Below are positions 5,912-12,515 of a stretch of 12,515 nt of DNA, piece by piece. A program made the translations under genes and the position numbers. The DNA lies in contig CATLIJ010000050.1 of assembly GCA_949948825.1 (NCBI GenBank), positions 1 to 12,515 of the forward strand. The letters run 5' to 3'. The stretch's first letter is position 1; every line of letters starts with the position of its first letter. Source of the stretch: an uncultured Clostridiaceae bacterium (GTDB taxonomy: Bacteria > Bacillota > Clostridia > Lachnospirales > Lachnospiraceae). The notes under the pieces were generated by a model. The model saw nothing but the letters and a program-made list of their open reading frames with translations. It was not told the DNA's origin and did no database searches.

Positions 5912-7084
5912 TTATCTTACAAAATCAAAAAGGGATGTGGTCATAAGCTTGGAGCCCACCTGAAGAGCAGCATTGTAAGAATACTGGTTGTTAAACATCT
6001 CCATAATGGAAGCATAGGGGTCAGCCCCTAAGGTATCTTTGTACTGCTCAGTCAGCGAGTCTTCAATAGAATCCAGTCTTTTGGCTGTCTGGTCCAACTG
6101 CTGGGACTTGTTGCCCAAATCAGAGTAAAAGGTGCTGATGGTGTGTTCAGAAACAGCCATTTGGTCAATAGTTTCACCAAGACGGTCATCTAACAAATCT
6201 TTGTCTTTGGTGGTCATATAATCGCCAATGGAAATGGCAGCTTTTGCAGTCAAGGCTACCGGACTTTCGTTTAAGCCGTCCATGATTGCTGTAAAGGCAT
6301 TGCTTGGATTAGGAGGATTACCCGTAAGCGCCCGTACAGCATCGGAATTAAGACCACTAAGAACATTCATGCCGCCAGTATAGGTATCAAGGAGAGTGGC
6401 ACGGTCATTGATGGAACCATAACCAATATCAACCTTTCCCTGCTCGGACATAGCTTTGACCAGAGCTTCTTTATCATCAGGATCAGTAAGCTTCGTTCCC
6501 TGTGAATTTGTCACGGATGTCATCTCAAACTGAAATTCTCCATTTGGATCAATTTTATATTCAAACTCAAATTTGGTTGGTGCGTCATCTCCTGGAAACG
6601 TATGATTAAATGTTAAGTTCATTTGTGAATCATTGATTTCCAATGCAAATGGAGAGACAGAGACATCATTGCCGCCATATACATAAAAATCCTGATACTG
6701 GGTATTCAGGTCATTGACCATGGTCCGGGCTTTTTGAATCAGATCCTCCTGGAGAGTCTGAATATCTTTATCACCGGTAGTTGTGGCTGTCTTTGCATAG
6801 ATAACCTGTTTCTTTGCTTGTGAGAGAGTACTTTGAATGTCACGTACTCCTAACTCCTGCTGATAAAGTCTGTTTTTAATATCAGTAATCAAGTTATTTT
6901 TAGCCAGAGTGTCCAAATACTGGTTATCAATCTTTTTACCAGTGTAGTAAGCAAGGGGAGCATCAGCGGCAGCTTCATAAGCTGCCCCGCTGCTGATTTT
7001 TGTCATACTTTTATTTAGTTTAAGATGTACACTATTTAATGATGTTGTATAATTTCTGTATGTGGACGAATTGGTTACACGCAT
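5912..7084 (-). CDS. flgL: Flagellar hook-associated protein 3 (FlgL)
   Basis: FlgL is the second junction protein between hook and filament, exported through the flagellar type III apparatus and placed on top of FlgK. The 390-residue product begins with MRVTNSSTYRNYTTSL and continues through KLNKSMTKISSGAAYEAAADAP, the flagellin-like D0/D1 helix with the SSG...DdP motif. It ends with YNAALQVGSKLMTTSLFDFVR, the typical C-terminal D0 helix ending in SLxDF. The middle (about residues 145-260) is less conserved, polar and encoded by AT-rich DNA, consistent with an exposed domain. GGAGG lies 8 bases before the ATG. It follows flgK by 55 bases in the late operon. Confidence 0.95.
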   Translation of the reverse strand: MRVTNSSTYRNYTTSLNSVHLKLNKSMTKISSGAAYEAAADAPLAYYTGKKIDNQYLDTLAKNNLITDIKNRLYQQELGVRDIQSTLSQAKKQVIYAKTATTTGDKDIQTLQEDLIQKARTMVNDLNTQYQDFYVYGGNDVSVSPFALEINDSQMNLTFNHTFPGDDAPTKFEFEYKIDPNGEFQFEMTSVTNSQGTKLTDPDDKEALVKAMSEQGKVDIGYGSINDRATLLDTYTGGMNVLSGLNSDAVRALTGNPPNPSNAFTAIMDGLNESPVALTAKAAISIGDYMTTKDKDLLDDRLGETIDQMAVSEHTISTFYSDLGNKSQQLDQTAKRLDSIEDSLTEQYKDTLGADPYASIMEMFNNQYSYNAALQVGSKLMTTSLFDFVR

Positions 7085-7139
7085 ATTTTATACCTCCGTT
7101 TGCGGTAATGATTATGGTAATTAACTTCAATCACAGGGA

Positions 7140-8945
7140 TTAGCGTCCTACCATACCTGTATTGTTAATCAACCGTTCTAATGCTTCATCCAGTGTTGTC
7201 ATAAGCCTTGATGCTGCATTGTAAGCGGACATAAATACCATCATGTTGGCAGCTTCCTCATCCAGGCTGACTCCGGAGATGGAATCACGGGAATTTTGGA
7301 TTCCATTTAAGACGGTTACATTCGTCTTTAATGCCTGCTGGTTACTGAAAGAATCATTGGCCAGGATAGTGGAAGTGTGGTTCATGTAGTCGGCAAAGGA
7401 GTTGCCTTCTAGTTCCAGATTAATATTAAATGTTATTTGTTGACCATTAATTGTTGCTGTGTTACCATTGAAAGCAGTAGTCATAGCCTGATAAAGATTT
7501 AATACTGTATCATTGGAACTTTCTCCGGCTTTGCTAACATGAACTGTACCACTGCTCCAATTTGGATTGATACCAATATTAGCGGCTGTAATTTGATTGG
7601 CAGCTGTTGTATCCCAACTATTAATGGGGGGATTATTAGTTCTGTCAGTAATCAAAAATTGCTGCTTATCGGCACTATTAAGGGTTCCATTTATATTAAT
7701 TGTATTCACTACGTCAGCAAACGCTTTGGCAAGGTTATCCAACTGATCTCGATAAAACTCATAACCTTTTACATCAGTCATGCCTGAGGTTTTTCCGTCT
7801 TTCCACAACATATCCAAGTTGGCCTGAATGGAACCGGAATCGCTGGGATAGAAATTCATACCATCTTCCATCTTGGGTTTTGTAAATGTAATCTCTTCCC
7901 TTTCGGATACTCCTACATTGACATTTCCGCCCTCAAAGAATTTGCTGCCGGAAAAGGTCAGTTCGATCTTCTCGGTTTGCTCTGCATCAAAAGGTCTGTT
8001 AATTCCTTTAATTTCAAGCTGCCCATAATTATCGCTTCCCGTTCCCACGGTGCCTTCCACAAGGGTAAGCCGCTTAACATCTCCATTCTCATCTTTATAA
8101 ACCATCTGCACCCGCAGATCATCCGGCCAGTCCTTCTTGGCAAAAGGGTCCCCGTTTGCATCCAGATGGTAATTCTCACTTAAAACCACATCCCCGGCTT
8201 CATCCAGTCCATCATGCTCAGCATCCTTATAATAAGTTACCTCAATGGGGATGTAGCTGGCAAGCTCATCCAGCAGCTGGTTGCGCTCATCCATCAGCTC
8301 CAGAGCAGGCTGGCCGAAAATCTGGTCATCCTTGATCAGGCGGTTTAAGTTGCCGATCTGCTGTAAGATGTCATTGATTTCCTGGACAGCGCCATTCTCG
8401 CTGGTGCCAGTGCCGTCTAAACGGGCAAACTCTGCTTCCTCTGCCTTGTCAACCTGTCTGGATGCGTCATTCAGCAGGTTGGTCAGGGCCTGCATCCGGG
8501 CGCGAAGCTCAGATTCACAGATGGGATCATTGACCTTAGACGGGTCCTGCATGTTGAGAAGAGAGGTCTGAATGTTGTCAAAAGCATCCCGGATTCCATT
8601 GATCTGAGATTCGTCAAAAATATCCGCCAGCCGGTCCAGAGCAGTCTGTATTCCGTCTGTATATCCGGACTTCCGGATCTGATCCCGGTACTGGGCATCC
8701 AAAAACGGATCTCGTATCTGAGTGACTGCATCCATACGCACGCCAAATCCCACTACAGTTTCTGAACCGTTCATGTAGTGGGAGACTGGATGAGTATAGT
8801 TGAGACTGGATGTCTTAAGAGTCTGTCTGGTGTATCCGGGCGTATTCATATTCGCAAGGTTCTGGCCAGTGATGTCCAGCCGCTTCTGATTGGCCTGCAA
8901 GGCCGAATAGGCGGTGGAAAAACCGGCGAAAGTCGCTCGTAGCAT
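7140..8945 (-). CDS. flgK: Flagellar hook-associated protein 1 (FlgK)
   Basis: FlgK is the first junction protein laid on the hook after the export switch. The start is set at the ATG at 8945: GGAGG at 8954-8958 lies 8 bases upstream, and the product then opens with MLRATFAGFSTAYSALQANQ, the standard FlgK start. A longer frame from TTG at 8960 would begin on the ribosome site itself and is rejected. The 601-residue protein has the rod/hook-family motif LDITGQNLANMNTPGYTRQ (about residues 23-41) and the conserved C-terminus SGVSLDEEAANMMVFMSAY...LINNTGMVGR. The central part (about 388-515) is encoded by distinctly AT-richer DNA than the 5' third and probably forms the variable outer domain. 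It lies between flgN, its export chaperone gene, and flgL. Confidence 0.96.
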   Translation of the reverse strand: MLRATFAGFSTAYSALQANQKRLDITGQNLANMNTPGYTRQTLKTSSLNYTHPVSHYMNGSETVVGFGVRMDAVTQIRDPFLDAQYRDQIRKSGYTDGIQTALDRLADIFDESQINGIRDAFDNIQTSLLNMQDPSKVNDPICESELRARMQALTNLLNDASRQVDKAEEAEFARLDGTGTSENGAVQEINDILQQIGNLNRLIKDDQIFGQPALELMDERNQLLDELASYIPIEVTYYKDAEHDGLDEAGDVVLSENYHLDANGDPFAKKDWPDDLRVQMVYKDENGDVKRLTLVEGTVGTGSDNYGQLEIKGINRPFDAEQTEKIELTFSGSKFFEGGNVNVGVSEREEITFTKPKMEDGMNFYPSDSGSIQANLDMLWKDGKTSGMTDVKGYEFYRDQLDNLAKAFADVVNTININGTLNSADKQQFLITDRTNNPPINSWDTTAANQITAANIGINPNWSSGTVHVSKAGESSNDTVLNLYQAMTTAFNGNTATINGQQITFNINLELEGNSFADYMNHTSTILANDSFSNQQALKTNVTVLNGIQNSRDSISGVSLDEEAANMMVFMSAYNAASRLMTTLDEALERLINNTGMVGR

Positions 8946-8996
8946 ATTCTCGTCCTCCAAGTGTTATTCTATTTTGAAAATACGGTCCGACTGGTG

Positions 8997-9479
8997 TCAG
9001 ACGTATTTGTTCTGCAGTTTCGCATGAGCAGGAGAGCCTGTGTTTAGATTCCCCATGCTGTCATAGGAATCTCCCTGCTGCCTTGCAAGGAATACCTCCA
9101 TCTCATGAAGCCGTGTCTGAATGATCTGTTCCGAAGAGCTGCGGGCCTGCTCCAGCCGCTTCAGCTGCTGTTCCAAATCAAAAAACAAAGGTGCAAGCGG
9201 TTCCGTCTCGTCAGGAGATGCTGTTTCTAAAATCTGGCGGAAGGTCAGGGACTTCCATCCCAGGGCCTCCGCCAGTTTTAACCGACGCTGCTCCAGTCCG
9301 CGAAGCTTTAAAATCTGCGCCTGTTCATCCTGGATCAGTCCGTCCAGCCGGTTGTGCTGCCTTAAGGATGCGGCTTCTGCCTTGACTTCCTCGATTCTGG
9401 CAATCCGTTCAGCTGTGTCTGTCAGGTCCCGGATAACAGCGGCAAATGTCTCCAGTGGGTTCTGTGCGGTATCTGTCAT
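8997..9479 (-). CDS. flgN: Flagellar export chaperone FlgN
   Basis: FlgN binds the C-terminal helices of FlgK and FlgL in the cytoplasm and brings them to the export gate. The 160-residue product is mostly amphipathic helix: residues about 8-75 and 95-138 form long charged coiled-coil-like stretches (IARIEEVKAEAASLRQHNRL, LEQQLKRLEQARSSSEQII), as in the antiparallel bundle of FlgN. It ends with the polar tail SPAHAKLQNKYV. The ATG at 9479 is preceded in frame by a TAA two codons further up, so this start is firm; GGGAG is 13 bases upstream, a loose spacing. Its place between flgM and flgK matches yvyG of B. subtilis. FlgN sequences diverge widely, so position carries much of the weight. Confidence 0.85.
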   Translation of the reverse strand: MTDTAQNPLETFAAVIRDLTDTAERIARIEEVKAEAASLRQHNRLDGLIQDEQAQILKLRGLEQRRLKLAEALGWKSLTFRQILETASPDETEPLAPLFFDLEQQLKRLEQARSSSEQIIQTRLHEMEVFLARQQGDSYDSMGNLNTGSPAHAKLQNKYV

Positions 9480-9513
9480 AAAAAATTATAAACTCCCTTC
9501 TGTAAAAAGAAAA

Positions 9514-9533
9514 GCCATGTCAGGCCATGTCAG
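9514..9533. repeat. Tandem 10-bp duplication at the end of flgM
   Basis: GCCATGTCAG occurs twice head to tail at 9514-9523 and 9524-9533 on the + strand. The second copy includes the flgM stop codon (read from 9532-9530). The duplication lies at the flgM-flgN boundary and has no evident function. Confidence 0.8.
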
Positions 9534-9832
9534 CTTAAGCCAAGCATCCTTCCGGCTATCCTCTGGGCATCAGGCTGGTAAGTGCCGTCAGCAATCCGGC
9601 GGCCGAGCTCCTGGACACGCTCCGGCGCGGCTCCGCTGCTCAACTGCGCCGCAGTCCTTCGGGCCAGAATCCGGGCGAAGGTTTCGTCCTCATCCTGCGT
9701 AATCCGGGAACCCTGAATATTTACCGTATCAAAATCCCCCTTTACCGTACTGGACTGGGGCGTGCGCTTGCGGGGCGCAGAAACCGGAGTACGATAAGCG
9801 GTGTTGTTAATCGTCTGGAATATAACGTTCAT
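9530..9832 (-). CDS. flgM: Anti-sigma-28 factor FlgM
   Basis: FlgM binds sigma-28 and keeps late flagellar genes silent until the hook-basal body is finished. The 100-residue product has the family size and plan: a disordered, basic N-terminal half, then the short DTVNIQGS element (about residues 35-42) that corresponds to the FlgM 'D.V.iS' motif. Two C-terminal helices follow (about 46-66 and 70-97) and end in AQRIAGRMLGLS; in the family these wrap sigma-28. GGGAGG lies 5 bases before the ATG. As first gene of the minus-strand operon it sits under a sigma-28-type -10 element (9878-9885), which would give the usual negative feedback. Its DNA is markedly GC-rich compared with the promoter region next to it. 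Confidence 0.92.
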   Translation of the reverse strand: MNVIFQTINNTAYRTPVSAPRKRTPQSSTVKGDFDTVNIQGSRITQDEDETFARILARRTAAQLSSGAAPERVQELGRRIADGTYQPDAQRIAGRMLGLS

Positions 9833-9877
9833 AGCTACCTCCCTTCTATGGATGCAGGTAAATCCTATATGTCTTAA

Positions 9878-9904
9878 TTATCGGCATTTTTTGGAGAGAG
9901 ATAA
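9878..9904 (-). promoter_or_regulatory. Sigma-28 (SigD) promoter of the flgM-csrA operon
   Basis: On the minus strand GCCGATAA occurs at 9885-9878, a perfect match to the enterobacterial sigma-28 -10 box and one base from the B. subtilis GCCGATAT. At the standard 15-base spacing upstream the -35 reads TTAT instead of TAAA, so the -35 is weak. The expected start of transcription is near 9871, giving a leader of about 40 bases before the flgM ATG at 9832. Confidence 0.72.
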
Positions 9905-9978
9905 CCTTAGATTGGAAGTTTTTAAAAGAAAACAGAAAAAGAACAGAGAAAGAAATATTTTTTTAATATTCTGAACTC

Positions 9979-10007
9979 TTGTGCAAAACAGAAAAATAGA
10001 ATATAAT
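9979..10007 (+). promoter_or_regulatory. Possible sigma-A promoter in the divergent region
   Basis: TTGTGC (9979-9984) and TATAAT (10002-10007) are separated by 17 bases. The -10 is perfect and the -35 matches TTGACA at 3 of 6. It faces the YlqG-like gene and would give a leader of about 120 bases. The region is AT-rich, so chance matches are likely. Confidence 0.3.
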
Positions 10008-10047
10008 AACCTTATTGAGAAAAAAGAGTGCTTTTGAATGCAGGGAT

Positions 10048-10074
10048 TAATATTTTACAAAAATGTGCCGATAT
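10048..10074 (+). promoter_or_regulatory. Sigma-28 (SigD) promoter of the YlqG/FlhB-like operon
   Basis: TAAT at 10048-10051, a 15-base spacer, and GCCGATAT at 10067-10074. The -10 is identical to the B. subtilis SigD consensus and the -35 differs from TAAA at one base. Transcription would start near 10081, about 56 bases before the ATG at 10137. The rest of the 304-base gene-free stretch 9833-10136 is AT-rich and shows no ORF or RNA gene that I can support. Confidence 0.75.
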
Positions 10075-10136
10075 ATAAGTATAATACTGTTTTCTGCTGA
10101 GTTTGTATAATATGGAAGACAGAAGCTGGAGGATAT

Positions 10137-11576
10137 ATGGCGAATATTTTACAGGTGACTACGCCGAATCTGAATACGGAGAACCGGAATGTAATGAATC
10201 CCCAGGACCCCCGCCAGGGGAGCAATGCGATTCATAATCCGGTGGACCCGTCCCGTGTGGTTCGTGCGGACGGCAAAGAGGGAGACCAGACCGGCACCAA
10301 TACTCAGGATACCTTATTAAGCGTGATTAATTATGAAAGTAATTATGGCGCATTTATAAAAGGATTAGGTGAGAACAGCAATCTTGCAGAAGCCATGGGG
10401 CGTATGCTCTTCAGTGGTGAGCTGGCAGGACTTTTGGGAACGGAACAGACAGAGGTAAGCGCTCTGATGGAAAAGTTCCTTATGACTATGCAGATGGATT
10501 CCCCCGAGGATTTACTGGAATATCTTCAGGGACAGGGAGAGCTGCAGGCCAGATTTAAAGGAGAGATTTTTGATAAGTTCCGCACGATTTTGTCCCAAAG
10601 CCCTTCCGAGCATCTGAAGGAAGCTGTGATGAGCTTTTTAAAAGGATACAACAACTATTCTTCCGGGGAGCATCTTTTACAGCAGATGCATTCTCTCACA
10701 GATGATATTGAACAGCTTTTGCTCCGCCCCTACCGGGAAGAGTTTCGGCAGCTGGCAGATTCCATGGATTGGGATGCTGCCAATGGGGACACACAGGACA
10801 ATACAGGAGTGCTGAATCAGAAGCTGATTCCGTTCCTTTCCGCTTATATATCGCGCACCCATGACTACGGGTCTGTTCGGGAAGCTGCCATGCTTCTCAT
10901 TTTCCATGCAGTCCGGTATCAGAATGGGGAGAAGGGACAGCTGTTTAAGCTGTTTGACGCTCTTGCAGGAGACCGGGAGTTCCAGAAGGCTTTTCCAGGA
11001 GAGGGAGAAGCGCAAGCAAACATGGAGAAGCTTCTTATGGAAGGTTCCAGGGAGACCCGTCCGGTTTTGTCTCAGTTTGCGGATAATCTGGCAGGCCTTC
11101 TTTTAAAAGGAGCCAATGGACATGGCGGTCTGGAGAATGTACAGCAGTTTTACAACATTATGAATGGAATGCTGATTAATGAAAGCGTATATTTGCCGCT
11201 TCTTCATTTTATCCTTCCTTTCCAATATGAAGATAATAATGTGATGTCAGAGATGTGGGTGGACCCGGATGCCAAGAGGGAGGACGGGGAAGAAGGCAGA
11301 AGGATCAAGCTGTTTTTAAAGTTTGATATCCGGTCAGTGGGAAAGTTTGAGCTGATTATGACTTTACAGGACCGGCAGACCCGGATGCAGCTTTTTGTGC
11401 CGCCTGCTCTGGCAAAGCAGGAGAGAAAGATTCAGCTTGAGGTGGCGGACATTATGAAGCGCAATGGCATTCGGATCGGACAGTTTTTCGTGCGGGAGCG
11501 GGTTCGCGACCGGCGGATTGACGAAGTTTTTCCGGAGATTCGGGAGAAGGAGAGGACGATCAATGTCAGAATTTGA
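10137..11576 (+). CDS. YlqG-like protein with a FliK-like C-terminal part
   Basis: A 479-residue protein without signal peptide or membrane segment. Residues 1-60 are Asn/Pro/Asp/Gly-rich and probably unstructured; 60-360 are largely helical. The last 110 residues read as strands and helices: RIKLFLKFDIRSVGKFELIM, then MQLFVPPALAKQERKIQLEV and ADIMKRNGIRIGQFFVRE. This order (L.L....lG....el, then a helix, then a 'G' turn and a strand) recalls the C-terminal domain of the hook-length protein FliK, which contacts FlhB. It overlaps the downstream FlhB-like gene by 14 bases. In B. subtilis the neighbours ylqG-ylqH have the same arrangement, ylqH encoding the FlhB-like domain. GGAGG lies only 4 bases before the ATG. 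I infer a role linked to type III export; the FliK similarity is by eye and could be wrong. Confidence 0.6.
   Translation: MANILQVTTPNLNTENRNVMNPQDPRQGSNAIHNPVDPSRVVRADGKEGDQTGTNTQDTLLSVINYESNYGAFIKGLGENSNLAEAMGRMLFSGELAGLLGTEQTEVSALMEKFLMTMQMDSPEDLLEYLQGQGELQARFKGEIFDKFRTILSQSPSEHLKEAVMSFLKGYNNYSSGEHLLQQMHSLTDDIEQLLLRPYREEFRQLADSMDWDAANGDTQDNTGVLNQKLIPFLSAYISRTHDYGSVREAAMLLIFHAVRYQNGEKGQLFKLFDALAGDREFQKAFPGEGEAQANMEKLLMEGSRETRPVLSQFADNLAGLLLKGANGHGGLENVQQFYNIMNGMLINESVYLPLLHFILPFQYEDNNVMSEMWVDPDAKREDGEEGRRIKLFLKFDIRSVGKFELIMTLQDRQTRMQLFVPPALAKQERKIQLEVADIMKRNGIRIGQFFVRERVRDRRIDEVFPEIREKERTINVRI
11547..11555 (+). promoter_or_regulatory. Ribosome binding site fixing the start of the FlhB-like gene
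   Basis: AAGGAGAGG lies 7 bases before the ATG at 11563, inside the 3' end of the upstream gene. It selects this ATG over an in-frame ATG at 11464, which would add 33 Gly/Arg/Ser/Phe-rich residues unrelated to the family. Confidence 0.8.
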
Positions 11577-11925
11577 TGATTTGATGCGGCAGAAGGCAGT
11601 TGCCTTAAAATACAATCCGGAAAAAAACGGCGCTCCGGTTATTGTTGCTTCCGGTATGGGGTATCTGGCAGAGCGGATTACTGAGACTGCTCTGGAGGCC
11701 GGAGTGCCGGTCTATGAGGATGACTCTTTAGCTACGCTTTTGACCCAGCTGCAGCTGGGGTCTGAGATTCCAAGAGAATTGTATCAGGCTATTGTGGATA
11801 TATATATTTATTTTTTGGGATTTGTCCCCGGACAGGAGGAAAAGCCAAAAGAGGGTCCGGAGGAATCCCGGGAAGAACAGGAGGACGCCCCGGGGCAGGA
11901 GGAATCCGGAGCAGCCAGCCTGTGA
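11563..11925 (+). CDS. FlhB C-terminal-domain-like protein (FlhB2 / YlqH type, EscU/YscU family)
   Basis: A 120-residue stand-alone version of the cytoplasmic domain of FlhB, the switch protein of the flagellar export gate. Residues 11-85 follow the FlhB pattern: KAVALKYN, PVIVASGMGYLAERITETALEAGVPVYEDD, LATLLTQLQLGSEIPRELYQAIVDIYIYFLG. Full-length FlhB cleaves itself at NPTH just before the 'AVALKY' strand. Here the protein starts at that point and the NPTH is replaced by LMRQ (7-10), so it resembles an already cut FlhB C-fragment and cannot self-cleave. There are no membrane segments. The tail (about 88-120) is Glu/Pro-rich and likely disordered. The start overlaps the YlqG-like gene by 14 bases, implying coupled translation. 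Family assignment is firm; whether it acts in export switching is inference. Confidence 0.87.
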   Translation: MSEFDDLMRQKAVALKYNPEKNGAPVIVASGMGYLAERITETALEAGVPVYEDDSLATLLTQLQLGSEIPRELYQAIVDIYIYFLGFVPGQEEKPKEGPEESREEQEDAPGQEESGAASL

Positions 11926-11948
11926 CAGATGAATCAGGAGGACAATGT

Positions 11949-12515
11949 ATGGATAGAAGAATCAAAAGAACTGCGGCGCTGTTATTTGCCGTTTTGAGTC
12001 TTGTGTGTATGCCGTTTGAAGCTTTGGCTGCCACCAAGCCTATTAACAGTGTGAGTATTCGGGTGTCATCAAAGGTTAAGGCTGGATACAAGCTGCCGGA
12101 GACTATTCAGGTGGGAAGCGGTTCTGTGGAGAACGGCGGCGTGGCTGTGAGCGGAAGCAATGCCCGCTATAAGGTGACAGCGGCAGAATGGGTGGACAAG
12201 ACCTCAGAGAAGATTGAAGCAGCAGAGGAACCCAGGATGAAAGTTACATTAGAGCCAGAGGATGTAAGCGAGTATTATTTTCTGGCCAGCTATAAGGCGT
12301 CTAATGTAAAGATTTCCGGAGGTTCCTATGTGTCTGCGCGAAGGGACGGAGACTCCCTGGTCGTTACCTTAAGACTGAATCCAGTAAAGGGAGATTATGA
12401 TTCGCCTAAGGATGCTTACTGGAATGAGAAAAAGTTAGGAGAGGCCCGGTGGGAGAAGTCGGAAAATGATTCCGGATATTATGAGGTTCAGCTGTTCCGT
12501 GATGAGAAAAGCGTG
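11949..12515 (+). CDS. Secreted protein, 5' part only, probably cell-wall associated
   Basis: The frame is open for 189 codons to the window edge, so the C-terminus is unseen. It begins MDRRIKRTAALLFAVLSLVCMPFEALA followed by ATK: a basic n-region, a hydrophobic core and an ALA-type signal peptidase I site near residue 27. The rest up to residue 189 is beta-rich and polar, with phrases such as INSVSIRVSSKVKAG, RMKVTLEPEDVSEYYF, SLVVTLRLNPVKGDYDSP and GYYEVQLFRDEKSV. This resembles the N-terminal half of secreted Lachnospiraceae proteins that often end in choline-binding-type wall repeats; that ending cannot be checked here. AGGAGG at 11936-11941 lies 7 bases before the chosen ATG; a second ATG at 11945 is out of frame. 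It starts 23 bases after the FlhB-like stop and is probably co-transcribed. Confidence 0.72.
   Translation, partial: MDRRIKRTAALLFAVLSLVCMPFEALAATKPINSVSIRVSSKVKAGYKLPETIQVGSGSVENGGVAVSGSNARYKVTAAEWVDKTSEKIEAAEEPRMKVTLEPEDVSEYYFLASYKASNVKISGGSYVSARRDGDSLVVTLRLNPVKGDYDSPKDAYWNEKKLGEARWEKSENDSGYYEVQLFRDEKSV

Noticed and set aside
8946..8960. Longer flgK start at TTG 8960 (adds five residues)
   Set aside because: The TTG overlaps the GGAGG ribosome site; the ATG at 8945 has ideal spacing and gives the standard FlgK N-terminus.
9121..9702. 193-codon + strand ORF opposite flgN and flgM
   Set aside because: Ser/Arg/Cys-rich shadow translation running through two genuine minus-strand genes and their gap.
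10080..10111. Two further TATAAT hexamers (10080-10085 and 10106-10111) before the YlqG-like gene
   Set aside because: Neither has a -35 element at normal spacing; the second would leave almost no leader.
11464..11562. 33-residue N-terminal extension of the FlhB-like protein
   Set aside because: It is an out-of-frame reading of the upstream coding region with unlikely composition, and the strong ribosome site points to 11563.
1..12515. CRISPR arrays, insertion sequences, tRNA or rRNA genes, prophage or defence genes
   Set aside because: No regularly spaced repeats, transposase-like frames, tRNA-like folds or such proteins are visible; the window is a continuous flagellar locus.

Overview
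This window is a flagellar late-assembly locus from a motile Gram-positive anaerobe. It is most likely a member of the Lachnospiraceae or a related Clostridia lineage. The evidence is the gene order flgM-flgN-flgK-flgL-DUF6470-fliW-csrA, which matches the Bacillus subtilis late flagellar operon (flgM-yvyG-flgK-flgL-yviE-fliW-csrA). Further support comes from a csrA/fliW pair, strong AGGAGG-type ribosome sites, moderate GC content, and a secreted protein of a type I associate with gut Lachnospiraceae. Species cannot be fixed from sequence alone.

Layout. Positions 1-1755, + strand: the 3' part of fliD (filament cap), then fliS (flagellin chaperone) and a small helical protein in the place where fliT usually sits. 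After a 170-base gap with promoter-like and hairpin signals come, still on +, a 440-residue FliD-like protein and a 390-residue protein resembling the PF14907 nucleotidyltransferase family but without its catalytic acidic motif (1926-4439). A 31-bp perfect inverted repeat (4433-4499) ends this strand and also the oncoming minus-strand operon. Positions 9832 down to 4493, minus strand: flgM, flgN, flgK, flgL, a DUF6470 (YviE-like) gene, fliW and csrA. Positions 9833-10136 form a divergent, AT-rich control region with a sigma-28-type -10 element on each strand. Positions 10137-12515, + strand: a 479-residue YlqG/FliK-like protein, a stand-alone FlhB C-terminal-domain protein overlapping it, and the start of a secreted protein cut by the window end.

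How it fits together. FlgM holds sigma-28 (SigD) inactive until the hook is complete. FlgN chaperones FlgK and FlgL, which form the hook-filament junction. FliD caps the filament, and FliS guards flagellin. FliW and CsrA form the known partner switch that couples flagellin translation to its secretion. The YlqG/FlhB-like pair probably touches export-substrate switching, which is inference. The less ordinary parts are the degenerate nucleotidyltransferase-like protein, the FliD-like protein without recognisable D0 ends, its leader with a possible CsrA site, and the palindrome that contains the stop codons of two convergent genes.
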